Shown: positions 12,201 through 24,625, counted from the first letter of the stretch. The stretch: DNA of 64,000 bases from Rhinopomastus cyanomelas (GCA_013400115.1 VXBP01004153.1:434789-498788); one strand, 5' to 3'. Numbers and translations are program-made. The notes: a model not told the origin generated them from the sequence alone.

Positions 12201-13430
12201 GCAACTCTTGGGAGAAGACAGCAGACTTATGGAGGACTAGTCATAACATTCCTCTACTTAGAAACATCTCTACAGGTCAGCATTGCATTTAGTCGATCCA
12301 TTGTACCAGCTGCAGGGAGATGCAGTGTTTCTGAATGTCCATCTGTCCAGCCTGAGCAATCCAGGGTGCTGTAACTTTTTATCTTGCTGAACCACAGGTT
12401 TTGGAGATCTCTTTTCATCCAAAATGAATTGCAGATTCCATGATGGGTCTTCTTGGTAAGAGCAAGTGTTATGTCTGCAAGACAGGTATTTTCTGAGGTG
12501 AAGACCAAACACTCACACCGGGTCTTGAAGCTCAGAAAACTGTGAAAAACCACACTTCCATCACTCAGGAGTTGCTATCGAACTCTTCTAAGCAACCTAC
12601 TCGGTTACAGAGGCTTGTGAGGTTATAGAAACTTCCTCATATATTTGCTTCTTTAGGCATCTACATCCCTTTTAAATTCTTCAACAGGTGGAAGATGAAG
12701 CCCAGAATCAGTTGGCCAAGAGACAGCTGATTTCATGAGGTTCATGTGGAAATTTGCAAGTCTTGCTATTGTAGTAAAAAGCCCTGGGATGTTTGAGCTC
12801 TCGGTCAACTCCTCCCTTGACGTTTTCTGAGAATATTGCCAGAAAAAGACCTAATATTATTTCGAGCATCACTCTGATGCAAGTTCAGCGGTGAACACAA
12901 TTGCTAGAAGTCCTCCTACTGAAGGGCAAATTTATTTCCTGACTAACATCTGGAAAGATTGCATCTTTCCTGCAATTTGCCAGTTGCTGGCATGAGTGAA
13001 AAAAAGAATTATTGAGCACTTTACCTGCTTGCATCCAATTAGGCAAATAAAGCTGCTGAAGGTAAAAGTGAAGTACTAATGAAAGATGCAAATGCAATGC
13101 CTTCACCTCTGCTGGCTCCCTCTTGTCAGAAATTGGTGCACATGTTGTCACTCGGATGGATGCTGGATAACCACTGAGATGCCCTAAGACCACTTGCTCC
13201 AAACCTGATTTTACTGCACAAACACTTAAAGTACAAAAAGTAGAGCAAGTAAGGATCACAGTCACCCGGGATTCCTTTTGGCAGCCAGCATCCAGGGATT
13301 TTCTGAATCAAAGCTGCACTGCTCAAGAAAACAGGAGACGAACAGTGATTCCATGAATCTATAGAAAGGAAAATGGAGCAGCCACAACTACGTTGCACAA
13401 AGAGAGGATCATGAGACAAGTGCATATTGA
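12201..13430. other. Single-copy DNA, no gene recognised
   Basis: I see no repeat, no convincing exon and no RNA gene. The largest open frames (for example 12885-13265 on the minus strand, 126 codons) have unstructured, low-similarity translations and are probably chance. Confidence 0.55.
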
Positions 13431-13789
13431 CCAGTTCTTGTTACAAGAAGGATGTGGACATGCTGAAGCAAGTGCAGAGGAGGGCCACGAGGATGATCAG
13501 AGGGCTGGAGCACCTCTCCTATGAGGCCAGACTCAGGGAGTTGGGACTGTTCAGTCTGGAGNNNNNNNNNNNNNNNNNNNNNNNNNNNNNNNNNNNNNNN
13601 NNNNNNNNNNNNNNNNNNNNGAGGAGTCTCTGAGGTGACCTTATTGTGGCCTTCCAGTATCTGAAGGGGGCCTACAAAAAGTCTGGGGAGGGGCTTTTTA
13701 GGATGTCAGGTAGTGACAGGACTAGGGGGAATGGAGCAAAGCTGGAGATGGGTAGATTTAGAGTGGATGTGAGGAGGAAGTCCTTAACT
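13431..13789 (+). mobile_element. CR1 ORF2/3' fragment interrupted by an assembly gap
   Basis: Plus-strand CR1 sequence encoding QVQRRATRMIRGLEHLSYEA and LRELGLFSLE up to the gap, then the following part of the 3' region from 13621 to about 13789. The sequence on each side of the N run would join almost seamlessly in the CR1 consensus. The copy has no 3' tail: it stops where an opposite-strand CR1 begins. Confidence 0.88.
13562..13620. other. Assembly gap (59 N)
   Basis: A run of 59 N. It falls in the CR1 motif that normally reads GGAG-AA-GAGGAG, so only about two bases seem to be missing if the copy is collinear with the consensus. Any open frame reported across it is an artefact. Confidence 0.97.
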
Positions 13790-14190
13790 CTCCAGCTAGT
13801 CGCTGCCCAGCCTGTATTTCTGCTTAGGATTGCCTCGACCCAGATGCAAGATCTTACACTTGGTCTTGTTGAACCCCATCTGGTTTGCTTGTGTCCACCT
13901 CTCCAGCCTGTCCAGGTCCCTCTGGATGGCATCCCTGCCCCCCAGCGTGTCTGCTGCATCACACAGCTTGGTGTCATCAGCAAGCTTGCTGAGGGTGCAC
14001 TCAATGCCTCTGTCCATGTCACTGACAAAGATGTTGAACAAGACTGGTCCCAGGACTGATCCCTGAGGGACTCCACTTATCACTGGCCTCCACTTGGACA
14101 TGGATTCATTGACAACCACTCTCTGGGTACGGCAATCAAGCCAGTTCTTTACCCATCTAGTGGTCCACCCATCTTTGTCAGTTCAGTTTT
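13790..14190 (-). mobile_element. CR1 ORF2 RT fragment, inverted relative to its neighbour
   Basis: On the minus strand a 107-codon open frame (14119-13796) carries GVPQGSVLGPVLFNIF, the RT catalytic box as LADDTKLCDAA, and AIQRDLDRLERWTQANQMGF. This is the RT palm of CR1 ORF2, running from before motif B to beyond the FADD box, where the Phe is replaced by Leu. No 3' end is present. It abuts the plus-strand fragment at about 13785-13795, so either two truncated insertions meet here or one copy was inverted. Confidence 0.88.
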
Positions 14191-14285
14191 GTGATTTCAT
14201 CCTTAAAGACGCAGGTTAATTTTCCAGCCTGAGTATTAGGCTAATAACTCACGGAAAATTCCTTCATTATCTGATACAAAATATT

Positions 14286-14778
14286 GCCAGGTTGCCCACA
14301 GCCCCATCCAGGCTGGCCTTGAACACTTCCAGGGATGGAGCAGCCACAACTTCCTTGTGCAATCTGTTGCAGTCTTTTTTCCAGGAATTTCTTCCTAAAA
14401 TCTCATCTTGATCTCCCTTCTTTTAGCTTGAAATCATCCTCTTGTCTTATCATTAGAGTGTCTTGTAAAAAGTCACTCTCGTTCATTCCTGTAGCCCCTT
14501 CAGATACTGGAAGCTGCTCTAAGGTCCCCACAGAGCCTTCTCTTCTGCAGGCTGAACAGCCCAAATTTCCTCAGTCTGCCCACATAGTAGAATGGTTCCA
14601 CCTCTGTGATCATCCTTGTGGCCTCCTCTGGACCCACTCCAACAATTGCAATTCTTTTATTGGAGTCTCCAGAACTGGACATAGTACTCCAAGCGAGGTC
14701 TCATAAGAGCAGAGTAGAGGAGGTAATCACCTCCCTTGACCTGCTGGTGACACTTCTCTTTATGCAGCACCAGGATAC
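14286..14778 (-). mobile_element. CR1 3' fragment
   Basis: Minus-strand CR1 covering the ORF2 C-terminal coding region and part of the 3' region. The 60-codon frame at 14500-14682 shows GLFSLQKRRLCGDL-like wording. The 3' octamer tail is missing, so the fragment begins inside the element. It lies about 100 bases from the RT fragment at 13790-14190 on the same strand, and the two could be parts of one decayed copy. Confidence 0.87.
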
Positions 14779-16213
14779 TTGTGCTGAGACGAACAGCTGG
14801 AATGAAACCATGGCACATGCCTTGCACACACACTTTTACTATTTTCTAGAGTCTAGCCACTTCTGAGTCAGTCTACTGATGGTCCGTGTTACCCTATCAC
14901 ACTCAGTGATCATTGTCTGTTTTCACTACTCAGGAAACACAAATCTAGGGCTTAGAAAACCAAGCACAGAGGGAGAAGAAGAGGTCCCTCAGCCATCCTG
15001 CTGACCCAAGACTGAGTGAGTTCTGCATTAAATGATTTCTGACTGACAGATGTTCAGGCTGTACCTAAGAAACATCAGTGACAGAAATATCATCTTCCCT
15101 CTCAGTTTATTAAAGTCTTGTTAAGGTTGGAAACCTTTTTCTCCCGTTCATACAGGTATGAACTACAGTTTGTTTTCTCGCATTACTGTATTTGAAGACT
15201 ATCATAAAGTCCAGCCTCAGACTTCTTTTTAGAACTAGATGGCTCCATGTTCCCTTGCAGGTTGTGTTCTCAAAACCTTTGATCATTCTCGATGGTTTCC
15301 TTTGGGTTTGCTCTGACTGATCCGTATCTCCACAGTATCTTCCTAGACTAACGATGGGACCTAACTCAAACCTCGCTGTCAGTATGCTTTTCTGATGATA
15401 CTGAATCTTTGGTGACAGATTTATATAAATTACTAAGAGTTCTCTTCTATTTGTAAATTTTTTCCTTTACAAATCTGTATTTTTCTTGTGATCACTGATC
15501 TCCCTTATCCCCACCAAGGGGATTGTCTCTAGGTAAGAGGAAGAAGTGCTCCTTAGCATCATGGGGAAGCCTTTTCTGCACAAGGGCAAAGAGGGGCAAT
15601 TCTGTAAATTATATATAAGCAGCATTTCCCCCAAAGGAGGGGAGGTGGAAAAACTGGCAACTGGAAGTTTTAACCACCCAGACTGCACAAGAAGGACAGA
15701 AAAGGCTGAGATCTGTAAGGTGTTACTGACTCACTAACATGCCAGGGAGCCTCCTGCTCATAACCAGTCAGTTAAACCTTGACATTTAAGGCAGAGAAAC
15801 CATCCACTTCTACGGCTTTTGACCAACACATTCAAAACCAGTATTTTTACAGATGAGCCTTTACCAAACCTGTGATTGTGTGACAGTTTGTTTAAAGCCT
15901 CTCCACAACCTCAGTTTCTGCTCTAAAAAGGTTCACTTTTCCTAGCCTGCTATTACTGCTCTTAAACTTGTCTCGAAAAGCAGTTTGCCGCCCCATGAAG
16001 GGCTCTGCGTGCCTTAGCAGTCAGCTCAAACACGATTTGCACATGAGCTGGGCTCTGGGTTGACATCTGAAGGATGTCAGGGAAATTTAATTTCCTATGC
16101 CTGATGTATAGGGCATCTTTGGATCCATCTGAGGACTGTCTGCATTGCAGTTCCTGCTCCTGTTACACTGAGAAAACTTTAAATAAAGTTCTAGTTGAAT
16201 GCTTCATTTTGAG
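14779..16213. other. Single-copy DNA, no gene recognised
   Basis: No repeat or coding signature seen. Moderately AT-rich with short pyrimidine tracts. Confidence 0.55.
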
Positions 16214-16632
16214 AGTCACAGGATCACAAACTGGTGGCGGTTGAAAGGGACCTCTGAAGATGATCTGTCTAATGCCCCTGTCAGAGCAGTTCACTCAGAG
16301 TAGGTTCCATAAGATGGCATCCAGGCGGGTTTGGAATCTCTCCAGAGAGGAAAACTCCAGCACCTTTCTGGGAAGCTTGTTCAGGGCTCTGTTACCCTCA
16401 GAGTAAAGAAGTTCCTCCTCATATGCAGACAGAACCTCCTATGTTCAAGTTCGTGCTCATTATCCTTCGTCCTGTCACTGAGCACGGCTGAAAAAAAGAC
16501 CGGCCCCTTCCTCTTGGCATCCACTGTTATTAGGTGTTTATAAGCATCAGTAGGATTCCCCCTCAGTCTTCACTTCTCCAGGCTGAAAAAACCCAAGCCC
16601 ATCAGCCTTCTCTCATAAGACAGATGCTCCTG
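16214..16632 (-). mobile_element. CR1 3' end
   Basis: Minus-strand CR1 starting at its 3' end (GAAAGGGACCTCTGAAGATG at 16241-16260) and extending to the ORF2 C-terminal block that normally encodes LRELGLFSLEK (about 16560-16620). It has no open frame of note. The octamer tail is reduced to about one degenerate unit. Confidence 0.87.
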
Positions 16633-17870
16633 TCTAGATCCAGTCAACTGAACAGGAAAAGGGAGAAGGCAAAGCAGTGGCCCTGGTAGCAGCTGGTCTT
16701 GGGTAAAGTTAGAAGCAAGTCTGCGTAACAAACAGAGCAGGGAAGTCTGTGCTGAGCCTCATCCGCAGTGTCTAACTGCACATCGCATAAAACTACAGCA
16801 AAGAGAGTCTGTGCTTCAGAGCTTTTCCTGATGAGCCCTCAAATATGGCTCAGCTCCTTCAAGATCATTGGGAATGCACACAGAGCACTGGTGGGAGACT
16901 CAGACATTGCACCAAGTAAGAGATTCCAACTGCACAGCAAAAGCTTGGGGCTTCGTGGAAAATGCAGCCTGAAGACAGGTTGGGTTGTGCCTGGGAAGGC
17001 CCTCCCACACATGCAGGACAGACCTGTTTTCAGGAAGTACTGGGGAGCTCCAGCAATGAGCCACATTAATTTCTAATTTCTAATGTAAGTATTCAAAGTT
17101 TAGCATGACAGTGTAAACACATGTCCCACAGACCAATGATGAGACTGGCAGAAATATTTTCCTGGAGCTTTGTCTCTGGAGGACTCTCCACTTGGTTGTC
17201 CTTGCAGCACTTGGACAAGTCAAGGGCTTCACACACCTGAAAGAAATCAATGCAGATGAGTGCTGCTCAGAGCAGAGCCAATTAGATTGATGAAGGCAGC
17301 TCTTCACTCCAGGAGTCTGCTGTCAGAGCTCAAACCATGGTGGGTGCGGAGGTAAGGAGGTCTGGAAGGGTGATGGGCAGCAAGGAAGGAGGGCTGCTTG
17401 CTGGAGGAGGTTCCAGTGTTTGTGGTAGCCGCATGCTTATCATGAAGAGGAGCCAGAAAACTAAGAAATCTGCTGAGTTTTTTTATGCAAAACACAGCAG
17501 GTTTTCTTTCACGAAGTGGGAAGGATACAGGAAGGATAGGCCATGCTTGTGATTTCTGTTTTTCTAAAAAGATAAATTTGAGTACTGGGGCTGAAAGGTG
17601 ATTCTACTTGATCTCATGATGGGCTTTGGTTCCACTTTACCTCCAGAAACCAAGAACTCAGAATCTTGGAGTTCTACTTTGGAAAACAGAAAAGGAAAAG
17701 ACTATTTTTGTGTGCAGGGGAGAGCAAGGACATAACAGATGGATGAACAGTCTCGTGACTGGTTTTGAACTAGGAAGCTTTGAACTGGAACTGGTGATAA
17801 CTACGCAGAAAAAAAAAAATTTAAAAACAAAAAGATAATTTTCGACTCCCGCTTGTATCAATTCAATCAG

Positions 17871-18010
17871 AATGAGTAACAGTACCTGTGCCAATGCCAT
17901 CACAATGAGAAACAGTACCAAGAAATTGCTAATAAGTAATGCTATTAATAAACTTATTAATAACCACTAAGTAATAACACTAAGTTGTAATAATTATTAT
18001 TACTAAAAAA
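17871..18010. repeat. AT-rich low-complexity tract with a short imperfect duplication
   Basis: A 17-base unit with the core AACAGTACC occurs twice (about 17871-17887 and 17905-17921). It is followed by about 80 bases made largely of TAATAA, TTAATAA and TTATTATTA words. Likely slippage-prone simple DNA. Confidence 0.6.
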
Positions 18011-21000
18011 CTTTTCACACAGCATGAGAAGGCTGCAGTTTTAATTTATTTCCTTATTTCTTAGGAAACTCAGTTTTTTAAAAAAATAGCCTTTCTGAGA
18101 ATTTTTTCATGCTGGAGAGGAAGTAGATTTTTCAACTGTCCTCTAAGAAGGCTCATAACTGGAATGGAAGATGAGGAACACTGGTTTCGTTGACATCAGC
18201 TAGCAGCTGGTTTCCCACATGCACAGAGGCAAAAAAGAATGAACCTGCAGCCTGAATTTGGCAACAAAGCAATTGGAGGATGAGGTGTCTGACCCCTTCA
18301 CTCCTCTTAGCATCTGCATACCAAGGTCTCTTTGCAACCAATGGAAACTCATTGTTGGACACAAGGCTCTCTGGAGGTGCTTGTTTCTTCTCTTTGGTTG
18401 ACAGTGATCAGCTCAGACATGAGTGTCCAACCTTGTGTGCTGCTGGGCTGAAGGAGTCTGCTTTTAGTGTACATCCTTCTTTGTAGATCCCAAATCTCTT
18501 TCAGTTGGCTGTTGATGTTCTACTTAAAAGATCACCTCTTCTCCCATCTTCTTGGGCAGTTCATGAAAAAGGAGTAAGTGATGCATATGTGGGCTGTAAG
18601 AAGGGACCATCACAGGCAGTGCTACCTCTCCACAGACTGGTAGCGTAGGTGGTGTTAGGGCAGGAATAATTAGACCAACCAACCATGTGGAGGTGGCTAT
18701 TGCACACAATTTTTTATTAGCCATATAACTAAATATGATCTGGCATTGTTGTAGGTCTAGAATGAAGGCAGACTTATTCAAATGGAAGTATTTAAACAAC
18801 TGCATTGTTACTGTAGCAGCATCAACACATACATGGGGGTTTTGTCCTGAATACGTGGATTCCTCCTAATAAGACCAAATTCTGTCTGGTCTACTTAGAG
18901 AGGAATGTACGAAGGGCTATAGAGGAAAAAAGCCTCTGAAATATCAATTTGTGGAGTGGGTTTGTACGGTATTCTAAAGCTTTTAGTATTTCTAAAGGAA
19001 GATCAAATTTCAGTTCAAGCAGGTTTTCCAACAATGAAAATAATTTGCTACAGAAATCAGCCCCTTCTGAACTTTCTCTCAGCTCTGGAGTTCTGTGACG
19101 ACAGGACTCAATGCTATTTTCAATTCTCTCCCTTTGACAATGAAGCACAACGTTGCCCTTTATATCAAGGTTTTGACAAGAGCCTTCATGCTTTCATGCT
19201 GCCGTTGCAATTCAGATGCTTTCTTTTGCTTCTAATTTTTTAATAGACTCTTCCACTGAACCCATCTCAAAATGAAATTAATCTAATTTAGATTTAACAA
19301 ATCAAAACAAGAATTTAAAGCTTTTTTTGTGTGTGTGTTTTTCTGAAGAAATACAAGCATCAGGAGAAATCACTGAACACAAAGGAAAGAAGATAAATTT
19401 GGCAAGAGATTGAGCCATGTTCAGAGGACAAGACCTTGGGTATGTGGCAATCCACTGCTTCAGTCTCTGCTGATAGACATTGTGGAACCATCTGAAGAAA
19501 ATGTAACTATTCTGATCTAGGAATTTTCACTGCTTTTTCTAACAAGAAGGCTAGAATGAGCTAGACCAAGAATGACCTAGACCTGGAGTTTCTGCCTGAG
19601 GTTCCTGGTTCCAGCTGAGTGAGCTAGTCCTCAGCTAACCTGTGGCGAGGTCCTTCTGGAGAAAAATTCAAAATGCCTCTGAATTGTATTGCATTTGTAT
19701 CACTGCATCCTGCAAACACTCTAAAAGCACTTACAAATATGATGCAGCAATCCTATACCAAACAATGACAGACAGTGAAAAAAGAGGAGAAACAGTCAGG
19801 CCGTTAGGAAAATGGTGCAGCCCTGGAAGCATATCACATCTTGAGGGCTGACCTGTTGTTTGGAAATAGTCCTGCAAAGAGTGACAAGATGGAATGGAGA
19901 TCCCCAATAGTTCTTTCCAACCAACATTTCTGTGTCCCTTCATCTGACAAGCCATTGACAGAGGTGACCTGACAGAGCTCAGTGTAAAATAAGAGAGGAA
20001 ATGTTGTGTCCAGGCATTCCCAGAGGGCTACATGAAGACAGGTGGACTCTAAGTGTTACAGAAACACCGGAAGATCAGTCCAAATGGAAGTCTGGCTCTT
20101 GGGTGGTTAGAGAAAGGCCACTGCTGAAGAGACAAACCACCACAAACCAGGGAGCAGCAATGTTTCCCAGGAAAAACTACCTTCTGTAATTCAAGTGCTT
20201 TCATAGGGCAAGTAAATACATGTTCAAGGGACCAGTTGCTGTGATCCCATGCTAGTACCTGCCTTCTAAATCCCACCTATAAATAGCCCATATGTTTGGG
20301 CTGTGGATGTGTTGTCAAAGATTTTCTGGCACTGACAAGTGGAGCACCTTGCTCTGGAGAATCCCAGAGGACTGCAGAGGTGATGTGGGACACCAGCTGG
20401 TTTGTTGTTCTAACTTCCACCTCTGGCAGACTCGAAGACACTCATAATGGCAGATTTCCAAACCCAGACCACTAAGGAGCTGTTTTTTGCCTCTTTTTCC
20501 CTTACTTGGGTAACTTCCTGGTTCCAAGTAATTACTCATGTGTGGTACTGTGGCATCTTACTGTGTCCTGTGGAAATGGTGACACACGGTGTAGACAGCA
20601 GCGGTGGTAGGTACAGCCAGCCATGTCAGCCAGCACTTTGCAGCGTGTTTGTTTTAGGGTCTGAGACAAGTGCTGTTGTGAGCAACGACAAGGAGTTTCT
20701 GAGCACCCTCAAGGTGTTTTGCAGTAAAAATAAAAGGTGCTCTGCCAAAAAATGTGAAACCCTGTAGAACTTGGGATTTCTCACCAAAAATGTCTGTTGG
20801 CAGGCTTTCTCAGTGCTTTCATGCCTGTGTGCACATAGCTTTCTTGAGGCCTTGTTCATCTCCTCGCTCACTTCCAGATTTGGGGTCTTCCTACCTTTGT
20901 GAGCATTTCTATTGTCCTCATGCTTCACAATTATCACCTTAAAATAAGGATGGCCAGCAGACAGCAAATTGCATCATGGTGCTCTGAAAGCCGGCAGATT

Positions 21001-21559
21001 TCAGAAATTTGCTCAGAAAGCAAATTTTGTCACTGTAGGGACAAAACTGAAATCCCCTGATAAAGGGTGGGTACTCGACACCACGGCATCATCCCCATTA
21101 CCCTTTTTTAGGAAAAAGGGCTTGAAAGTCCTTCCTTCCTCACTTGTTTATTCTCCTAAGGAGCTCCGTTCTGCAAGGAACCTTAAAATTATGTCCTACT
21201 GCCGAAGTCTTCAGCAGAAAAATGAGATGTTTGTAATAAAGCACCAGCAATCATGGAAGTGGACTCTTCAGCGACAAAACCCTGATAAGCACAACAAAAA
21301 TAGTTTTGCCAATAATTATCGCATTGAGGCTTGCTGCGTTATGATTAAAATCATCCCCGTTCTGAAGAAAAAGGTCTGTTGGGTGTGCTGCTATCTGGCT
21401 ATAGAAAAAATAAAAACATTGTCTGGAAACAGCTACCGGAAAAGCATTTAATGACCTCAGGTTATCTATTTAGAGACTATAACAGCCAGTGAAGTAGTGA
21501 AACAGTCCATTCAGTAGTGAAATCATCGCAACGCATTAAGAGTGAGCAGAAATAATTGA

Positions 21560-21790
21560 GGTCTGGAGGGGCTGAATGCAAGGAATGATTAAAAGAGATA
21601 CTTATGCATAATGACTTGAGATGGAACATAATAAGTTTCTTGGAGGGTATCTGTAACAAAAGATGGGATTTGTTTAGCATTGCACACTGGGCATAATTAG
21701 AAGTAATAGGATTAAATTTATGCATGGAAAAATAATCTGATTATCAGGAATCATTTGCAGCTGTGAAAAACAAGCTGGATCTTCAAAGGG
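21560..21790. other. AT-rich block, possible conserved non-coding element
   Basis: Non-repetitive AT-rich sequence with several TAATTA/ATTA words, an octamer-like TATGCATAAT at 21603-21612 and TTATGCATGG near 21719. Such a cluster is typical of developmental enhancers that bind homeodomain and POU factors. Without a comparison to other genomes this is only a suggestion. Confidence 0.2.
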
Positions 21791-22918
21791 TTAATTGGTG
21801 CATCTTCCCTCCAGACATCTTCCTGCCTCAGTGGCTCTAGGGTTGGAGCAAGGTACCATGGTCCTTCTGTGGTACAACCCTTTGGATAGAGCTGTTCAAG
21901 AAGGCTCCCTCTTTGCCAGTGAAGTTTAAACTAGTTCCTTTTTTAGGAATGCAATTGTTTTGCTGCAGAAAGGGTGCTATTTAAATGGCCTCTTCCTCCA
22001 GCCCTTCAGGGACCACAGAAGGGAGATGTCCCAGGAATGGGATCAGAAGAGGAAGAGCAGAGGTACAGACCTCCTTCGGAAGGAGTCCAACAGACCTTTT
22101 TGTCCAGAGTGCTGGTGAAACTGCAGATTTTGATGGGAGGGAGAGTACCCAGTGAAATGAGTCCGCAACAGAATGCCCATGACATGTTTCTATTAGGAGC
22201 TGGATCAAAGCTGTTTCTTCTGCTGAAAGACCTGTGGAAGAGGGTAAGACATTTGAAACTAAATGTAATGGTCTCATTAAACTGCTGAGTGATTTTTGTT
22301 CACCTAAGAATTATGTTCTTACTGAAAGACATGATTATTTCCAAGACCGCAGGCAATATCCAGATGAAGAGATGTCTGAATCTGTAACAAACCTGAAAGA
22401 CTTCACTTCGAAGCACACATCCAGACTGACAGCAGAACAATAGCTGCCTGTTTGGTGTGTGCCTGCATGTGTTGATAGTGAAAAATGCAACAGATCACCC
22501 TGCACAGCCAGAAGGAGAGAAAAGTGACCATTTTGTGTAAGGAGGAAAAGAACAATGTGTGCCTCTTGGTTTTTCACATCAGGTCTCAAGGTTGTGTCCA
22601 CGCTGAGCAGTCGAGTGCATCCTACAACCCTCATACATCGCGTTGTCCAAACATTCAAATAATGAACTTCAGCAGACTGCACTAGCTTCAGCCTGGAAGG
22701 GTCAGAAAGAGGGGGAGGGATTATTTACTTCAAAGCTCTCATGCTGTCATGAGACTAGAATGTCCCTGGGTCACACATCTGAACCTGGAAGGGTTCTTGA
22801 GCACATAAGTTAGGGACAGGCATGAGAGATACTGTTCCTGAGAAGCTGAATACAAACCACTAGAGGCTCTGGAGTGACCGTATGGGCACAGTATCCTTTC
22901 TCTCCTGGGTCCCTGCTG

Positions 22919-23302
22919 CAGTCACAGAATCACAGAACATCAGGGATTGGAAGAGAACTTGAAAGATCATCTAGTCCAATCCCCCTGACACACCACAATC
23001 ACCTAGAACAAGTCACAGGAACATATCCAGGTGGGTTTTAAACATCTCCACAGAAGGAGACTGTATGACTCCCCCGGGCAGCCTGTTCCAGTGCTCTGTC
23101 ACCCTCACTGGGAAGAAGTTCATTCTGATATTGATGTGGAACCTCCTGTGTTCCAGCTGACACCCATTGCCCCTTGTCCTATCGCCAGATGACATTGAGA
23201 AGAGCCTGGCTTCATCCTCCTGACAGCCACCCTTCAAATATTTATAGACATTAATGAGGTCACCCCTCAGTCTCCTCTTCTGTAAGCTAAAGAGACTCAG
23301 GG
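22919..23302 (-). mobile_element. CR1 3' end, same subfamily as 27749-29474
   Basis: Minus-strand CR1 beginning with a short octamer remnant (CAGAATCACAGAAC) and running 380 bases to the GLFSLQKRRLRGDL coding block. A 113-codon frame (23354-23013) covers the ORF2 C-terminus. It shares diagnostic differences with the copy at 27749-29474, notably GATTGGAAGAGAACT where other copies read GAAGGGACCT, so both descend from one source subfamily. Confidence 0.92.
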
Positions 23303-24479
23303 GTTTGTGGGTTTCATTGCAGCAGAAATCTCCAGCTAGTCTTTCACAACCCATGCTATGTCCTCTGCGAGCAGAGCCCCCATTGTGTGCATTTGCACAA
23401 ATACTCTTGGTGTTATCTTTCCTTACTGGATTGGGAAAAATATAGACAAGGTCATCTGTCTTCCATAATCACACCACCTCCTTGTCCTCTTCCTAATAAT
23501 CCAAAGAGATTGAGCTCTCCAACCACTCCATGTAAGGCATTTTCTTTAGTCATTGAACTCCTTTGTTTCCTACAACCTTTCCCATCTTTTCAGAGACTTT
23601 TTGAAGGTCATGGTGAGACTGCTTCTTTCACTGATGGAAAGGGAGATGCACAAAAGATGTGACACTTGTGTTACAACAGGAGTGCACTAAGTTAATAGTA
23701 ATAGCACTAATGATCTCCATCATTAGAATTATCGTGCATTTTCATCCCATGTTTTTTAACAAGGTCAATGTAAAACCAAATGAGACTGTGCAATGAATGG
23801 TAGTTTTATACTCATAAATAAGAGGTTAAAGTGTTGGATGCTCACATATAAACATGGTTCCAGTAGGCAGCCCTACTGTAAGGAACAAGCAAAAATAATG
23901 AGAAGTCTGAGAAAGTAAGCAATTAGGTTATCCATGACAAGACCACTTCTTGCCTACAGTGTGCCTGAGAGGCCACAGAGCTACTGCTCCCACAGAAACC
24001 ACATTAGAATTTCATAGCTATAAATGATGCCTAACTAAGAGACAGTTCTTACGTTTGTTATCATCCAATCTCACGTTGTTTCTCTACGATGAGGATCCCC
24101 CATATTTTATTGAATCAATATCCCTGAGAGGGTAGCATAGATGAAACCAGCAGGTTTCAAGCAGTAAGAGTCTAGAAGCATTCAGAAGAAAACAAACAGA
24201 CGGATTTACCTTCTCCTGTGAGGATTCACTTTTAACTCCTAGCAGCATGTTGGATACGTTCTGTTGAATGTTATAAGTAATATTTTTTGATCTACCGCTT
24301 CACCTTCTCTGAGGCATATTTTATTTCAGAACAATCTTAGTTTGATACCTTAGAGGTCCTCCTGGCAGATTTCTGAGACAAATGACATCTTTGTCTATTT
24401 CCATTAGACATTAAAAAAACCAAACAAAAACCAACAAACCAACTTTCTTGAGTGAAGGACGTTTTTCCTGGGGAGATTC
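23303..24479. other. Single-copy DNA with an A-rich tract
   Basis: No gene recognised. A 35-base A/C-rich tract (AAACC and CAAAC words) lies at 24408-24442, just before two CR1 3' ends. Confidence 0.55.
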
Positions 24480-24607
24480 TGGGTGCACCCTCCCTGGAAG
24501 ACCAGGCTGAATGGGTCTCTGAACAACTGGGTCTAGTGGGAGGTGGCGGAGGAGTCTGGAAGAAGGTGATCTTTAAGGTCTTTTCCAACCTAAACTATTC
24601 TGTGATG
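24480..24607 (+). mobile_element. CR1 3'-terminal fragment
   Basis: A short plus-strand CR1 end: the block around 24500-24540 (ACCAGGCTGAATGG, CTGGGTCTAGTGGGAGGTGG) followed by GTCTTTTCCAACCTAAACTA and one ATTCTGTG octamer at about 24597-24604. Confidence 0.8.
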
Positions 24608-24625
24608 CTAATTTAATTTAGAGTT

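Larger units (their letters stand above)
16633..22918. other. Long repeat-poor stretch, no gene recognised
   Basis: More than 6 kb with almost no CR1. It includes AT-rich low-complexity DNA at 17926-18010 and an AT-rich block with homeodomain- and POU-like words around 21560-21790. A possible tiny, very degenerate CR1 tail lies at 19888-19943. The longest open frame (20969-21451, 160 codons) has no recognisable domain and no codon-usage sign that I can judge. Another, at 21974-22288, is equally anonymous. I do not call either a gene. Confidence 0.55.

Noticed and set aside
13427..13633. Open frame running through the N gap
   Set aside because: The middle is unknown sequence, so the frame is an artefact.
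13672..14076. 134-codon minus-strand frame across the CR1 junction
   Set aside because: It reads a wrong frame of the RT fragment and then the complement of an opposite-strand CR1. Not a gene.
19888..19943. Possible plus-strand CR1 tail
   Set aside because: Only a loose match (TTCTTTCCAACCAACATTTC then TGTG) and no upstream CR1 block. Too weak to call.
20969..21451. 160-codon plus-strand open frame
   Set aside because: No recognisable domain, no supporting splice or promoter context, and composition like the surrounding AT-rich DNA. Length is within chance in 64 kb.
21974..22288. 104-codon frame near a GGGTAAGA donor-like site
   Set aside because: The donor-like site is not matched by a convincing acceptor, and the peptide is not recognisable.
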